Positions 52,322 through 61,792 are shown, counted from the stretch's first letter. The stretch: DNA of 64,000 bases from an uncultured Bacteroidales bacterium (GCA_947573135.1 CANPDU010000012.1:17416-81415); one strand, 5' to 3'. Made by a program: numbers and translations. The notes: generated from the sequence alone by a model not told the origin.

Positions 52322-52753
52322 CTAAATGTTGATTTTCAAATCGTCCGAGTGGTAGTGCTTGCGGAGGTAATGCTGAAGTTCATGAACATACTTAAAACCA
52401 TTTTCGGCAATAAAATCACGCATGGTTTTATCGTGGTTGAAAGTAGCATTAGCATCGAGATAGTATGTGTAATTTTTATGATGGACGGGGACTGGGTCTC
52501 CGGGCCAAACGATAGATGCCATAATAATTGGGTCAAAGTAAATATATTTGTCTTCTTGACCGTCCATTTTTACCGCCGTTATTGTAGTCAAATCAGTCTC
52601 TATAATCGGAGAGAATGAGCGAGATAGCTTTACCGACGACCCTTCTATCGAAACTATCTGATAGATATTTTCAATATTGTGAAGATAGTCGGGACGAACA
52701 TTCGCCTCGTCAATGAATTTTACTATGTCTCCTTTCTCAAATTGAAATTTCAT
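52322..52753 (-). CDS. Small SH3-like protein heading the methyltransferase operon
   Basis: A 143-residue protein with no named family known to me. FEKGDIVKFIDE (4-15) and IYQIVSIEGSSVKLSR (31-46) look like a KOW/SH3-type barrel with paired beta strands. The C-terminus is helical (FIAENGFKYVHELQHYLRKHY). It ends eight bases before the methyltransferase start, so it is probably the first gene of the operon. A TAACTTTG box (complement of 52908-52915) lies about 160 bases before it with no clear -33. It may be a regulator or DNA-binding accessory subunit. Confidence 0.6.
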   Translation of the reverse strand: MKFQFEKGDIVKFIDEANVRPDYLHNIENIYQIVSIEGSSVKLSRSFSPIIETDLTTITAVKMDGQEDKYIYFDPIIMASIVWPGDPVPVHHKNYTYYLDANATFNHDKTMRDFIAENGFKYVHELQHYLRKHYHSDDLKINI

Positions 52754-53068
52754 GTCATTATAAACTAAAAACTCTTTAGGCAGTTATCTGAAGTGAGCCG
52801 GGGGGAAACTACTGCGAGTGGAGTTTGGTGATTTGGTCGGTTTAAGGCTTTGGAAGCCGTTTGGGTTTATCTCTTTGGCCTTTTCAGATGGTTCGGGTTC
52901 CTCCAATCACAAAGTTAATTATTTCTTGTGAGAATTTGGCTGTTGGCTGTGAATGTTTTCGACGGATTTTCGATGGGGTTGTGATTGGGGGTGGGGTATA
53001 TAGATGCAGGGCGCACGGGAGTGTGCGTCCTTATGCAGTTTGTGGGAAATGCGCGATTGTTGCGGCGA
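52754..53068. other. Intergenic region at the right edge of the island
   Basis: 315 bases between the prfC stop and the island. No coding frame of note. It holds the minus-strand box TAACTTTG (complement of 52908-52915), a possible island promoter, and TATAAT-like sequence next to the SH3-like gene start. I see no tRNA, direct repeat or integrase. Confidence 0.4.
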
Positions 53069-54649
53069 TCAGAATTCGCTCGAGAAGTGGAAGCGGATTT
53101 TGGGGAAGTCGGTCTGGGCCATCTGGAGCACGTAGTTTGAGTCGGCGAGGAATACGTCGCGTCCTTCGCGGTCGACGGCCATGAACTGGTGCTTGCGTTT
53201 CTTGAAGGCTGCGAGGGCGTCTTCGTCGTCGCTTTCGATCCAGCAGGCTTTGTAGAGTGAAATCGGCTCCCAGCGGCATTGCGCTCCGTACTCATGGAGC
53301 AGGCGGTACTGTATGACTTCAAACTGCAGCTGGCCGACGGTGCCGATGATCTTGCGGCCGTTGAACTGGTTGACAAACAGCTGTGCCACACCTTCGTCCA
53401 TGAGCTGCTGAATGCCTTTTTCGAGCTGCTTTGACTTCATGGGGTCGGTGTTCTCGATGTATTTGAACATCTCGGGCGAGAAGCTCGGCAGGCCTTTGAA
53501 GTGGATGTTTTCGCCTTCGGTGAGTGTGTCGCCGATCTTGAAGTTGCCCGTGTCGGGGATGCCGACGATATCACCGGGAAACGCTTCGTCGACTATGTTC
53601 TTTTTCTGAGCCATGAAGGCGGTAGGCGATGAAAATTTCATCATTTTGCCCGAGCGGATGTGCTTGTAGTTGGCGTTGCGTTCGAAGCGTCCGGAGCAGA
53701 CTTTCACAAAGGCGATACAGCTGCGGTGGTTGGGGTCCATGTTGGCGTGGATCTTGAACACGAAGCCGCTGAAGGCCGGTTCGTCGGGGCGCACTTCGCG
53801 CTCAACGGTGCTGACGGGACGCGGAGAGGGTGCGATCTTGACGAAGCAGTCGAGGAGCTCCTTGACGCCGAAGGTGTTGAGCGCCGATCCGAAAAATACG
53901 GGAGCCGTCTGCCCGGCAAGATATTCCTCGACATCGAATTCGGGATAGACTCCTTCAATGAGCTCGAGGTCTTCGCGGAGCTTGGAGGCATCGGTTTCGC
54001 CGACGGCCTCGTCGACACGGGGATCGTTGACATCGTCGATCTCGACGCGCTCCGACACTTTCTGTTTGTCGGGCGTAAAGAGGTCGAGTGAGTTTTCGTA
54101 GATGTTGTAGACGCCTTTGAATTTCGCGCCTATGTTGATAGGCCACGACAGGGGGCGCACTTTGATCTTCAATTCGGCTTCGAGTTCGTCGAGTATCTCG
54201 AACGGATCGCGGCCTTCGCGGTCGAGTTTGTTGACAAAGATGATGACGGGGGTGTTGCGCATACGGCAGACTTCCATCAGTTTGCGGGTCTGCTGCTCGA
54301 CGCCTTTGGCCACGTCGACCACAATAATGACGCTGTCGACGGCCGTGAGTGTGCGGTAGGTGTCTTCGGCGAAGTCCTGGTGGCCCGGGGTGTCGAGAAT
54401 GTTGATCTTGTAATCGCCGTAGTTGAAACCCATCACGGAAGTGGCTACCGAGATGCCGCGCTGCTTTTCAATTTCCATCCAGTCGCTGGTCGCCGTTTTC
54501 TTGATCTTGTTTGACTTTACTGCGCCGGCGATATGGATAGCGCCGCCGAAAAGGAGCAGTTTTTCGGTCAGAGTTGTTTTGCCTGCGTCAGGGTGAGAGA
54601 TAATCGCAAATGTGCGACGCCGTTGTATTTCTTCGTTGAGTGTAGCCAC
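53069..54649 (-). CDS. prfC: Peptide chain release factor 3
   Basis: A 526-residue translational GTPase that removes RF1/RF2 from ribosomes after peptide release. G1 [15 protein letters not shown] (18-32), G2 region [12 protein letters not shown]3 [14 protein letters not shown] and G4 NKLDREG are all present. [14 protein letters not shown] and the final [12 protein letters not shown] match RF3 proteins. A TAATTTTG box (complement of 54700-54707) with CAAC-complement (GTTG) 20 bases upstream is a near-consensus promoter. The gene stands alone. Confidence 0.95.
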   Translation of the reverse strand: MATLNEEIQRRRTFAIISHPDAGKTTLTEKLLLFGGAIHIAGAVKSNKIKKTATSDWMEIEKQRGISVATSVMGFNYGDYKINILDTPGHQDFAEDTYRTLTAVDSVIIVVDVAKGVEQQTRKLMEVCRMRNTPVIIFVNKLDREGRDPFEILDELEAELKIKVRPLSWPINIGAKFKGVYNIYENSLDLFTPDKQKVSERVEIDDVNDPRVDEAVGETDASKLREDLELIEGVYPEFDVEEYLAGQTAPVFFGSALNTFGVKELLDCFVKIAPSPRPVSTVEREVRPDEPAFSGFVFKIHANMDPNHRSCIAFVKVCSGRFERNANYKHIRSGKMMKFSSPTAFMAQKKNIVDEAFPGDIVGIPDTGNFKIGDTLTEGENIHFKGLPSFSPEMFKYIENTDPMKSKQLEKGIQQLMDEGVAQLFVNQFNGRKIIGTVGQLQFEVIQYRLLHEYGAQCRWEPISLYKACWIESDDEDALAAFKKRKHQFMAVDREGRDVFLADSNYVLQMAQTDFPKIRFHFSSEF

Positions 54650-54804
54650 GTTTGACTTAATATGATGGGTGAAAACAGACTTATTGGAAAATTACGGTGC
54701 AAAATTAGCCAAAATAAATGAAGTTGGCAACCGTCACAGTAAACGAATTTCCGCGTTGTCTGTTATATAGTCAGAACGATATTCAATTAAACTATACATC
54801 AATT

Positions 54805-55278
54805 ATGAAAGAAATAGCTTTGGTCGGAACAAACAATAAGGTGTTTGCCGACGTACTGTCAGTGCTTCTGGCCCGCGATGTGGCCGTTAACGCAATGGTC
54901 GACTTTCCCGAGCATGTGATGGTTGACGACAGTGATCTTACAGTCAGCCGTATGGACTTTTATGACGAGGACGACATGCGCTCGGCTTTTGCCAGCTACG
55001 GATCGGTTATACTTACATACGATGACAACCTGCTTGATGTCGCTCATAACGATCTGGCGCTTAAAACGTTTGCCGACACGCTTACGGCAGCACGCAAGGC
55101 CGGAGTAGGGCGTGTGATCGTTGTCGCCGGTCAGGATTCGGAGGCTTATTTCGTCAGTCTGCTTAACCGCATCGACGACATCGACTGGGTGTTTATCTCA
55201 ACTGAAGGAGATTTTCCCAACCGCGCGGCCGACGAACTGATCGAACCGAGTTTCCATCGCGAAGTGTACGCCGAATAG
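54805..55278 (+). CDS. Rossmann-fold NAD(P)-binding-like protein
   Basis: A 157-residue protein starting KEIALVGTNNKVFADVL, a Rossmann-like loop in which the usual glycine pattern is weak. It continues with DFYDEDDMRSAFASYGSVILTYDD and GVGRVIVVAGQDSEAYF (in part), similar to a shortened atypical SDR/NmrA domain. It is much shorter than normal family members and so may lack a catalytic half. The frame stays open to 54718 upstream, but ATG 54805 starts the beta strand properly. Function unknown. A terminator hairpin follows. Confidence 0.65.
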   Translation: MKEIALVGTNNKVFADVLSVLLARDVAVNAMVDFPEHVMVDDSDLTVSRMDFYDEDDMRSAFASYGSVILTYDDNLLDVAHNDLALKTFADTLTAARKAGVGRVIVVAGQDSEAYFVSLLNRIDDIDWVFISTEGDFPNRAADELIEPSFHREVYAE

Positions 55279-55309
55279 TCACGCCGGTCTTCAACTCTAT
55301 ACAATATAA

Positions 55310-55346
55310 AAAGGCCTGTCGGTAAAATTTTGCCGACAGGCTTTTC
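55310..55346. terminator. Bidirectional terminator
   Basis: GCCTGTCGG (55314-55322) pairs with CCGACAGGC (55333-55341), with A runs on the left and TTTT on the right. It lies between the plus-strand Rossmann gene and the minus-strand lgt, so it can end both. Confidence 0.85.
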
Positions 55347-55363
55347 TCGTCAAAAGTGCTGAT

Positions 55364-56212
55364 TTACTTTTTCTTCTCGTCAGCAAAACGGTCTGGAAAA
55401 CTGAGTTTCTGCTTTGGATGGGTCATGGCGTAGATGATAAGACCTACGCCGAGAAGTACGAAAGGAATACTGAGACACTGTCCCATGTTTAGTGTCATGG
55501 TTGCCTCGAAGGCTTCCTGGTCGTTTTTGATAAACTCGATCAGGAAACGCGGCAAGAAGATCCCGACAAGGAATGTGCCGAATATCAGACCCGGACGGGC
55601 TTCGGCGTTTTTCTTCCAGTACATCCACATCAGCAGGCCGAAGAGTGCCAGATAGCATAGTGCTTCATATATCTGAGTCGGATGACAGGCTACGCCTTCA
55701 TACATTGCATGCCATTCGGGAGAGCGCACGAACATGAAGCCCCACGGCAGATCGGTGGCATGGCCGAAAATCTCAGAATTCATAAGATTGCCGATGCGTA
55801 TAAGAGCTCCGACAAGAGCGATTGCCGGCACGAGACGGTCGAAAGTCCACAGCGGATTTCGTTTTGTCGTGAAGATTGAAAAGAGGATGACAGCGATGAT
55901 CACACCGATGGCTCCGCCGTGACTTGCGAGGCCGCCTTCCCAGGTGGCAAGTATCTTCCACGGATGCTGGGAATAATAATCCCACGCATAAAAAAATACA
56001 TGGCCGAGGCGTGCGCCTACGACAGTGCCGATGCCTACCCAGATTAGAAGGATGCCCATCCAGCGTTCGGGCGCACCTTCGTGTCTGAACATCCGGGCAA
56101 CGATGTTGAAGCCTATCCAGAAACCGATAGCGAACATAAGGCCGTACCATCGGACTGTGACAAAAGAATCTATTATTACAGGATTGGCATCCCAGACAAT
56201 GTAGTTAAGCAT
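55364..56212 (-). CDS. lgt: Prolipoprotein diacylglyceryl transferase
   Basis: A 282-residue inner-membrane enzyme that adds diacylglycerol to the lipobox cysteine of prolipoproteins; this window alone has several lipobox proteins. Seven helices and the signatures RWYGLMFAIGF, GARLGHVFFY, GGLASHGGAIG, RIGNLMNSEIFG (essential arginine) and HPTQIYEAL (histidine/tyrosine) are clear. The frame extends 27 codons upstream, into the symporter gene; ATG 56212 gives the usual MLNYIVWDA start and overlaps the symporter stop by eight bases. Confidence 0.95.
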   Translation of the reverse strand: MLNYIVWDANPVIIDSFVTVRWYGLMFAIGFWIGFNIVARMFRHEGAPERWMGILLIWVGIGTVVGARLGHVFFYAWDYYSQHPWKILATWEGGLASHGGAIGVIIAVILFSIFTTKRNPLWTFDRLVPAIALVGALIRIGNLMNSEIFGHATDLPWGFMFVRSPEWHAMYEGVACHPTQIYEALCYLALFGLLMWMYWKKNAEARPGLIFGTFLVGIFLPRFLIEFIKNDQEAFEATMTLNMGQCLSIPFVLLGVGLIIYAMTHPKQKLSFPDRFADEKKK

Positions 56213-57629
56213 TTTCTTTGATTGTTTCGGTTGATTGACGTTGTTCTGATATATAGCTGCGGGTCGCGGCACGTACTTTGCCGCTGAGCGCAAGGACAGT
56301 AAGCATGGTCGGTAATGCCATCATGGCGTAGAAGAAGTCGCAGAGCCCGACAGCGGCCTCAAGCGGAACGACTGCGAAGATGACTATAGTGAGGACGAAA
56401 AAGAGGCGGTAGTGTCGTCCGCGGCGTGTGCCGAAAAGGTAGGTCGCGCAGGTTGTGCCGTAGAACGAGTAGCTGAACAGCGATGACATCGCGAAGCAGA
56501 GTACGACAAGCATCAGCATGTACTCTCCGCCGGGTATTGCCGCGCGGAAAGTGTTCATGGCGATTTCAAGCCCCTTGAGGCCTTCGGTCGACGTGTCGCC
56601 GCAGAGCAGTATCGCTAAGGCTGTGAGTGTGCAGACAAGGCCGGAGTCGATGGCCGGGCCTAGCATGGCAAACAGGCCTTCGCGCGCCGGACGGTCGTTG
56701 GCCGAGGCGCCGTGCATGATCGTGGCTGTGCCTATGCCAGCGTCGTTGACAAAGGCGGCGCGGCGTGCGCCGATGATGGCTATGCCCGCAAATGCACCAA
56801 ATCCGGCGCGCAGGTTGAATGCCTCTGAGAAAATACGCGAAAAGACAGCAGGAACATCAGCAAAATGCGTCGCGATGATATACAGTACCATAACGAAGTA
56901 GACAGCGACCATAAAGGGAACCATTACCGATGCGACATTGGCAATGCGGCGGATACCTCCGAGTATGACGACGGCCACAATCGTGGCGACCGCGCATCCG
57001 AAAAGAAGTTTGTAGACCGAGGTGTTCGTCATACCGAGCACAGAGCCAGCCGACGAGAGAAATGGGCTCGCCGCAAGGCCTTCAGGGGTGGTGAACACTG
57101 ACATGAATGCTTCAGTTAGCTGGTTGGCGTTCATGATACCTAAGGTGCCGAAAAGACCGGCAATGGCAAAGAATTTGGCCGCCGGGCTCCATTTTGAGCC
57201 GAGACCGTGCTCGATGATGTGCATCGTGCCGCCCTGAGGACGACCGGTGTCGTCACGGCCGCGGAACATGTTGGCGAGCGTACCTTCGTGATATTTGGTC
57301 GTCATACCGACAATGGCGCTAATCCACATCCAGAATATCGCTCCGGGACCACCCATGACAAGAGCTATCGCGACGCCGGCTATGTTACCCATGCCTATCG
57401 TGGCGGCCACGACAGAGGCTAGTGCCTGGGCAGACGAAATCTGCCCTTCGCCATGCGCCTGTTTCGTGCGAATCTCGCGCACGGCATAGGGCAGCATCCT
57501 CAGCGAGACCATTCCAGAGGAGATGAAAAGATAGAGACCGCCGCCGATCAGGAGAAAAAACAGAGGATAGCCGCAGACGATTTCAGCGACTGCGGCGATT
57601 GACGAACTGATGTCGGCGGAGAGGAGCAT
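56205..57629 (-). CDS. Alanine/glycine:sodium symporter (AGCS family)
   Basis: A 474-residue membrane carrier with about eleven helices. IGMGNIAGVAIALVMGGPGAIFWMW (in part, 78-102) and GIGTATIMHGAS are AGCS signatures, and TTKYHEGTLANMFR is also typical. It imports alanine or glycine with sodium ions. It sits between a sigma factor gene (two-base gap) and lgt (overlap), so it is probably cotranscribed with both. Confidence 0.92.
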   Translation of the reverse strand: MLLSADISSSIAAVAEIVCGYPLFFLLIGGGLYLFISSGMVSLRMLPYAVREIRTKQAHGEGQISSAQALASVVAATIGMGNIAGVAIALVMGGPGAIFWMWISAIVGMTTKYHEGTLANMFRGRDDTGRPQGGTMHIIEHGLGSKWSPAAKFFAIAGLFGTLGIMNANQLTEAFMSVFTTPEGLAASPFLSSAGSVLGMTNTSVYKLLFGCAVATIVAVVILGGIRRIANVASVMVPFMVAVYFVMVLYIIATHFADVPAVFSRIFSEAFNLRAGFGAFAGIAIIGARRAAFVNDAGIGTATIMHGASANDRPAREGLFAMLGPAIDSGLVCTLTALAILLCGDTSTEGLKGLEIAMNTFRAAIPGGEYMLMLVVLCFAMSSLFSYSFYGTTCATYLFGTRRGRHYRLFFVLTIVIFAVVPLEAAVGLCDFFYAMMALPTMLTVLALSGKVRAATRSYISEQRQSTETIKENA

Positions 57630-57631
57630 GT

Positions 57632-58222
57632 TCAGCGTGTGAGTGCGATGGCATTTTCGTTGGCGATGCGGCGGATATTGAGAATCGCGTAGCGCATGCG
57701 GCCGAGCGCGGTGTTGATGCTCACTCCGGTAGCCTCGGCGATCTCTTTGAAACTGAGATTGCGGTAATATCGCATTACGAGAACCTGACGCTGGCTTTTA
57801 GGCAGGTGACGTATGAGTTTGCGGAGATCGTCGCGGATCTGTCTGTCGATCATAAGATCTTCGATTGTATCGTCGCTGAGTTCTTTGCGGTTGAGTATAT
57901 CGAAGTTCTCGTCATCGGATGATACGGACGCCTCAACTTTCTCCTGACGGAAAGAGTCAATGACGAGATTTCGGGCGATACGGTTGATCCATGCGGCAAA
58001 TTTACCGTTTTCGGTATATCGTCCCTGACGGATTGTGGTGATGGCTTTGACGAAAGTTTCCTGAAAAATATCTTCAGCTGAATCACGTTCTCTGACCATC
58101 TGATAAATATAGTTATAAACTCGAGACTGATGACGCTGCAACAAAGCGTCGAAAGCCTCATTATTGCCATTTGCATAGGCAGCTACCAACTGATCGTCGG
58201 TATGCTTGTCGAAATTTTGCAT
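57632..58222 (-). CDS. ECF-type RNA polymerase sigma factor
   Basis: A 196-residue sigma-70 family ECF factor. Region 2 is present (HQSRVYNYIYQMVRERDSAEDIFQETF in part, about 30-56, then FAAWINRIARNLVIDSFR), and region 4 is SQRQVLVMRYYRNLSFKEIAEATGVS with INTALGRMRYAI (about 145-182). No anti-sigma gene is next to it; the downstream partner is an alanine/glycine symporter. TAAATTTG (complement of 58363-58370), with ATTG 20 bases away, is a possible promoter that would give a long leader of about 135 bases. Confidence 0.92.
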   Translation of the reverse strand: MQNFDKHTDDQLVAAYANGNNEAFDALLQRHQSRVYNYIYQMVRERDSAEDIFQETFVKAITTIRQGRYTENGKFAAWINRIARNLVIDSFRQEKVEASVSSDDENFDILNRKELSDDTIEDLMIDRQIRDDLRKLIRHLPKSQRQVLVMRYYRNLSFKEIAEATGVSINTALGRMRYAILNIRRIANENAIALTR

Positions 58223-58534
58223 TACTAATCTTCTTTTTTGTTTTAGAGTAGAAGTATAGCTATAGGCAGATGAGGTTTTTAGTTTGAAAAATGATCAGAC
58301 TGATTGTCGAATAATGATTTGGTCTATGAGAGAAAGACTGATCTTTTTCTTACTCTCTTATGCAAATTTATGTACAAACTACGACATATGCAATAAAACG
58401 AATGGTAATTTTTGTTTTTTTAACCCGAAATATGCAATAATTTTTTTTGGTTCAAATAAGCTCCCGAAGCAATAAAACAGAATTAAATCCCGTTGATAGA
58501 ACAAAACTATTATTAATCATAAAGCAGGTTGCCT
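58223..58534. other. AT-rich intergenic leader region
   Basis: 312 bases without a supported gene between the sigma factor and a small plus-strand ORF. It has the possible sigma promoter (-7 at the complement of 58363-58370) and long A/T runs (58440-58450). No RNA motif recognised. Confidence 0.4.
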
Positions 58535-58711
58535 ATGAAGAAAATTTCTACTCCATCTTTAAAGCGACAGGAAGCCGCAGTGTCAACATTTGAATCTACT
58601 GAATCTATCGGACCGAGTAAGTCGACGCTTGCGTTCATCCGCAGTTTCGCAAGGGCATGTAAATCGATACAACTAGTATCAAATGATATGTCAGTTATCG
58701 TGGTAAACTAA
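58535..58711 (+). CDS. Small conserved-looking protein (58 residues)
   Basis: Start ATG 58535 (KKISTPSLKRQEAAVSTFES, residues 2-21) gives a short basic, polar protein without signal peptide or membrane helix: STLAFIRSFARACKSI and a NDMSVIVVN end. Proteins with similar start, central FxxxFAR and ending VLN-like recur in Bacteroidales and lack an assigned function. It lies 21 bases upstream of the DUF4434 gene. Because it is short, the call depends on this recalled resemblance. Confidence 0.5.
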   Translation: MKKISTPSLKRQEAAVSTFESTESIGPSKSTLAFIRSFARACKSIQLVSNDMSVIVVN

Positions 58712-58732
58712 TTTTATTTCTGTTTTTAAGAC

Positions 58733-59811
58733 ATGAAAAACAATCGCAGACGATTTTTAAAGCAAGTTGCCGGTACGCTCGGACTTGCCGCATGTGCTAA
58801 ATATCTTACCGGATGCACACAGGCTAAAGCTGCCGATGAAGCCGATCTCAGTCTTGCCGGAAAGTTTGTGACGCCGAAATGTCTTCAGGGTATGCCTATC
58901 CACGCAACTTTTCTTGATGAAGTAAGCTGGGACATTCCTCATCAGAACTGGGGACCTGTGGAGTGGGATCGCGATTTTGCAAGCATGAAGCGCATGGGCA
59001 TCAATACAGTCGTGCTTATCCGTGCCGGTTTGGGCAGTTGGATTGCCGCGCCATTCGAGTCTGTAATGGCGTGTCGCGACGATATAATGTATCCGCCCCT
59101 CGATCTGGTCGAAATGTTTCTGACACTTTCAGACAAGCACGATATGAAATTCTTTTTCGGGATGTATGATTCCGGTTATTTCTGGCATATCGGGGAATAT
59201 CAGAAAGAAATCGATGTCAACCTTGCTCTGATCGATGAAGTGTGGGAGAAATACGGTCATCACAAATCATTTGCAGGATGGTATCTGTCGCAGGAAGTCA
59301 GCCGTCGCACACGCAACATATCGAGTATCTTCGCCGAGATGGCCGTCATGCCAAAGAGGTGTCAGGCAACCTGCCGACAATGATCTCGCCCTATATCCAC
59401 GGAGTGAAGACTGACCAGGTGATGAGTGGTGATCAGGCTACGACGGTCGAAGAACATGAAAAGGAATGGAATGAGATATTGTCAAACATTCAGGGTGCGG
59501 TTGATATTCTAGCGTTTCAGGACGGCCAGGTGAATTATGGCGAGCTGTATGACTATCTGAGAGTCAACAAAGCTTTGGCTGACAAATACGGTATGCGCTG
59601 CTGGTCGAATGTCGAATCTTTTGACCGCGACATGCCTATCCGCTTTCTGCCAATCAAATGGGAAAAACTTCTTTACAAACTTGATGCAGCGCGCCGCGCG
59701 GGAATGGAAGATATCATAACTTTTGAGTATTCTCACTTCATGAGTCCAAATTCAGCGTATTCACAGGCAGGCAATCTCTATAATCGTTACCGCGAGCATT
59801 TTAAAGTGTAA
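58733..59811 (+). pseudogene. DUF4434 Tat-signal protein, split by a frameshift
   Basis: Two overlapping frames (58733-59383 and 59242-59811) together make one DUF4434-type protein. The first opens with RRRFLKQVAGTLGLAACAKY, a twin-arginine signal ending near a cysteine (GC at 27-28), and runs up to SIFAEM. The second continues with GRHAKEVSGNLPTMISPYIHG. Inserting one G at the run at 59340-59342 restores 360 codons including the stop. It resembles glycosidase-like TIM barrels. Cause could be mutation, phase variation at the G run, or a sequencing error. Confidence 0.8.
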
Positions 59812-59840
59812 AAGAGAATACATCTATTAAATATTAAAAA

Positions 59841-59885
59841 AAATGAGTCCGAAATATCATCGACATTCCGGACTCACTTTTTTAG
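59841..59885. terminator. Bidirectional terminator
   Basis: TGAGTCCG (59844-59851) pairs with CGGACTCA (59869-59876), with A-rich left and T-rich right sides. It lies between the DUF4434 pseudogene and the convergent permease. Confidence 0.8.
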
Positions 59886-59894
59886 TTTCGGCTT

Positions 59895-61145
59895 TTAACT
59901 TCTGACAGCGTTGAAGCCTGCCGCACTTACGGCGTCGCAGACACTACGGTCGTCAGGGTCGCCTTCGACAGTGGCTATGCCCGAGTGAAGGTTAACTGTT
60001 ACTGACTGCACGCCATCTACAGCGGCAATGGCTTTGCGTACACTTTCCTGACAATGGGGGCAGTTCATGCCCTTGATCTGATATTGTTTTGACATATTGT
60101 TAAATGTTGGATGATTGTGTTTGTGTGGTGAGAAAAAGCGAGAAATCAAAGCTATGGCAAGCAAGATGGCGAGAATTGCGGCACATATTGAGGAAAGCAG
60201 ACCTGGTGCGCCAGCGGTGTCGTGACATGATGTGTCGGATAATGATGCCGGCATCGGAAACCATGACCGCGGCATTAGATAGTCTGCTGCGAGCCCGAAC
60301 AGAATGGCTCCTGCGACGATAGAAGCTATGTAGATTGCGGCGGCGCGACGGCCGAGTTCCCGCGACAACAGTGTCACAGAGGCAAAATTGGCGGCCGGAC
60401 CAGCCATTAGAAGAACTAACGCAGTCCCGGGTGACAGTCCTTTGAGCATCAGTGAAAGTGCTATTGGAATTGACCCGGTCGCGCAGACGTACATCGGAAC
60501 TGCAACGGCAACAACGGCGAGCATGGCGAGCAGAGGATATTCAGCCAGCGATGCAAAGAAATCTGTCGGAATGAATTCGGTTATCAGCGCGGCGATAAGC
60601 AGGCCACCCACAAGCCAGCCACCGATGCTGCGGACCATGTCGTAGAACCCGTATTGCAACGCGTCGGCGAGTTTTGTGATAAAATGGCGTGGAACTTCGG
60701 TCTGACATGATGATGCGCACTTTTCTTCTGCTTCTTGTATCTGTTGTGTTTCTGTTTTGCTTACGGCAATTCCTCCGAAAAATGCAGTTGTCATCGCGGC
60801 TATCGGTCGAAGAATGGCGAACGCCGGACCGAGAAGCGACCAAGTTGCCGCAATGCTGTCGACCCCTGTCTGGGGCGTTGATATAAGAAATGCCGATGTG
60901 GCAGACTTCGAAGCTCCGTTGCGGTGCATGGCGACGGCGGTCGGCAATACACCGCATGAACAAAGCGGCAGTGGCACGCCGATCAGCGACGCTTTGACGA
61001 CTGATCGCCACCCGGGCCGCGCAAGATGGCGGCTCATCGTCTGAGGTGTGACGAAGGCATGCAGAATACCGGCTATGAAAAGACCAAGCAGGATGTATGG
61101 TGCCATCTCGCACGTCATACTAATTATTGAATTTAAGACACTCAT
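59895..61145 (-). CDS. SO_0444-like metal permease with C-terminal HMA domain
   Basis: A 416-residue protein: eight or more helices of the SO_0444/permease family (GVPLPLCSCGVLPTAVAMHR with a paired CSC motif about 55-65, ATGSIPIALSLMLKG, and a repeated second half) followed by a cytosolic heavy-metal domain (KGMNCPHCQESVRKAI, CxxC metal site, about 354-369). Family members export copper, zinc or arsenite-like metals. The N-terminus has 22 extra codons upstream; ATG 61145 (MSVLNS) is better. A palindrome-covered promoter at 61151-61176 matches that of the adjacent AraC-type gene. Confidence 0.87.
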   Translation of the reverse strand: MSVLNSIISMTCEMAPYILLGLFIAGILHAFVTPQTMSRHLARPGWRSVVKASLIGVPLPLCSCGVLPTAVAMHRNGASKSATSAFLISTPQTGVDSIAATWSLLGPAFAILRPIAAMTTAFFGGIAVSKTETQQIQEAEEKCASSCQTEVPRHFITKLADALQYGFYDMVRSIGGWLVGGLLIAALITEFIPTDFFASLAEYPLLAMLAVVAVAVPMYVCATGSIPIALSLMLKGLSPGTALVLLMAGPAANFASVTLLSRELGRRAAAIYIASIVAGAILFGLAADYLMPRSWFPMPASLSDTSCHDTAGAPGLLSSICAAILAILLAIALISRFFSPHKHNHPTFNNMSKQYQIKGMNCPHCQESVRKAIAAVDGVQSVTVNLHSGIATVEGDPDDRSVCDAVSAAGFNAVRS

Positions 61146-61150
61146 ATTTA

Positions 61151-61176
61151 TCGTAATTTGTACTGCAAAATTACGA
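61151..61176. promoter_or_regulatory. Palindromic operator/promoter of the permease
   Basis: TCGTAATTT (61151-61159) and AAATTACGA (61168-61176) are perfect complements. The minus-strand -7 box TAATTTTG (complement of 61166-61173) lies inside. The same half-site TCGTAAA/TTTACGA occurs at 61793-61806 before the regulator. Confidence 0.68.
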
Positions 61177-61238
61177 ATATGCGTCTCGCGAAGCGTTACA
61201 CAATTCGGCAAATAAATTGCATTTGGCGCTAACGATCG

Positions 61239-61790
61239 CTATACCTCGTTTAGAGGGATACGTCGGCCACTGATGCGGAACTCCGATGGAGTCATGCCGG
61301 TTATGGCTTTGAACTGGCGTGAGAGGTGGCCGACACTCGAATAGTCGGTGAGCCATGCGATTTCCGATACGGTCAGCTGGCCGTCAACAAGAAGTTCTTT
61401 GACCCGTTCGATCTTCTGAAGTATGAGATAGTTTTCGATTGTACGGCCTTCAGCATCCGAGAATACACGGCTGAGTGTACGGTAATCACGACCGATGCGT
61501 GATGAGAGATACTCAGAGAGCTTGAGAGTTTGCGGTTCGTCTGCACGAACCATCATGATGATTTCTCGTTTGATAGTCTCTACGAGGTCTTTGGCCGGAT
61601 CGGTTATGAGTTCGAAGCCCGACTCCTCAAGACGCTTCGCAATGTCGTGAAGCTCATTGTCGCTCAATTGTCCCGAGATCTCGGCACGACCGAGCTCGAC
61701 GCTTATCGGCGTTAGACCGCAGTCAGCAAGAGCGGTGCGAACAGCAGCAACACAATGGTTGCAGACCATATTCTTGATTATTAGTTTCAT
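61239..61790 (-). CDS. AraC-type regulator with N-terminal HMA domain
   Basis: A 183-residue fusion. The N-terminal HMA-like domain (about 1-65) starts IIKNMVCNHC (3-12) with a CxxC metal site. The C-terminal AraC double helix-turn-helix includes TVSEIAWLTDYSSVGHLSRQFK and TGMTPSEFR (about 139-175). The domain order suggests a metal-reading activator; copper or zinc are the likely metals. The product lies next to the HMA-tailed permease on the same strand. The frame has 20 extra codons upstream, but ATG 61790 starts the HMA strand and lies three bases from a palindrome. Confidence 0.85.
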   Translation of the reverse strand: MKLIIKNMVCNHCVAAVRTALADCGLTPISVELGRAEISGQLSDNELHDIAKRLEESGFELITDPAKDLVETIKREIIMMVRADEPQTLKLSEYLSSRIGRDYRTLSRVFSDAEGRTIENYLILQKIERVKELLVDGQLTVSEIAWLTDYSSVGHLSRQFKAITGMTPSEFRISGRRIPLNEV

Positions 61791-61792
61791 GG

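Noticed and set aside
45652..52753. DISARM or BREX system
   Set aside because: No DUF1998, PLD, PglZ, BrxC or BrxL protein is present; the methyltransferase is of the MmeI type.
55734..55922. Plus-strand frames over lgt
   Set aside because: They are antisense to conserved lgt motifs and are short without start signals.
59242..59811. Separate short gene behind the DUF4434 N-terminal frame
   Set aside because: Its real similarity begins only where the first frame leaves off, so it is the second half of one broken gene.
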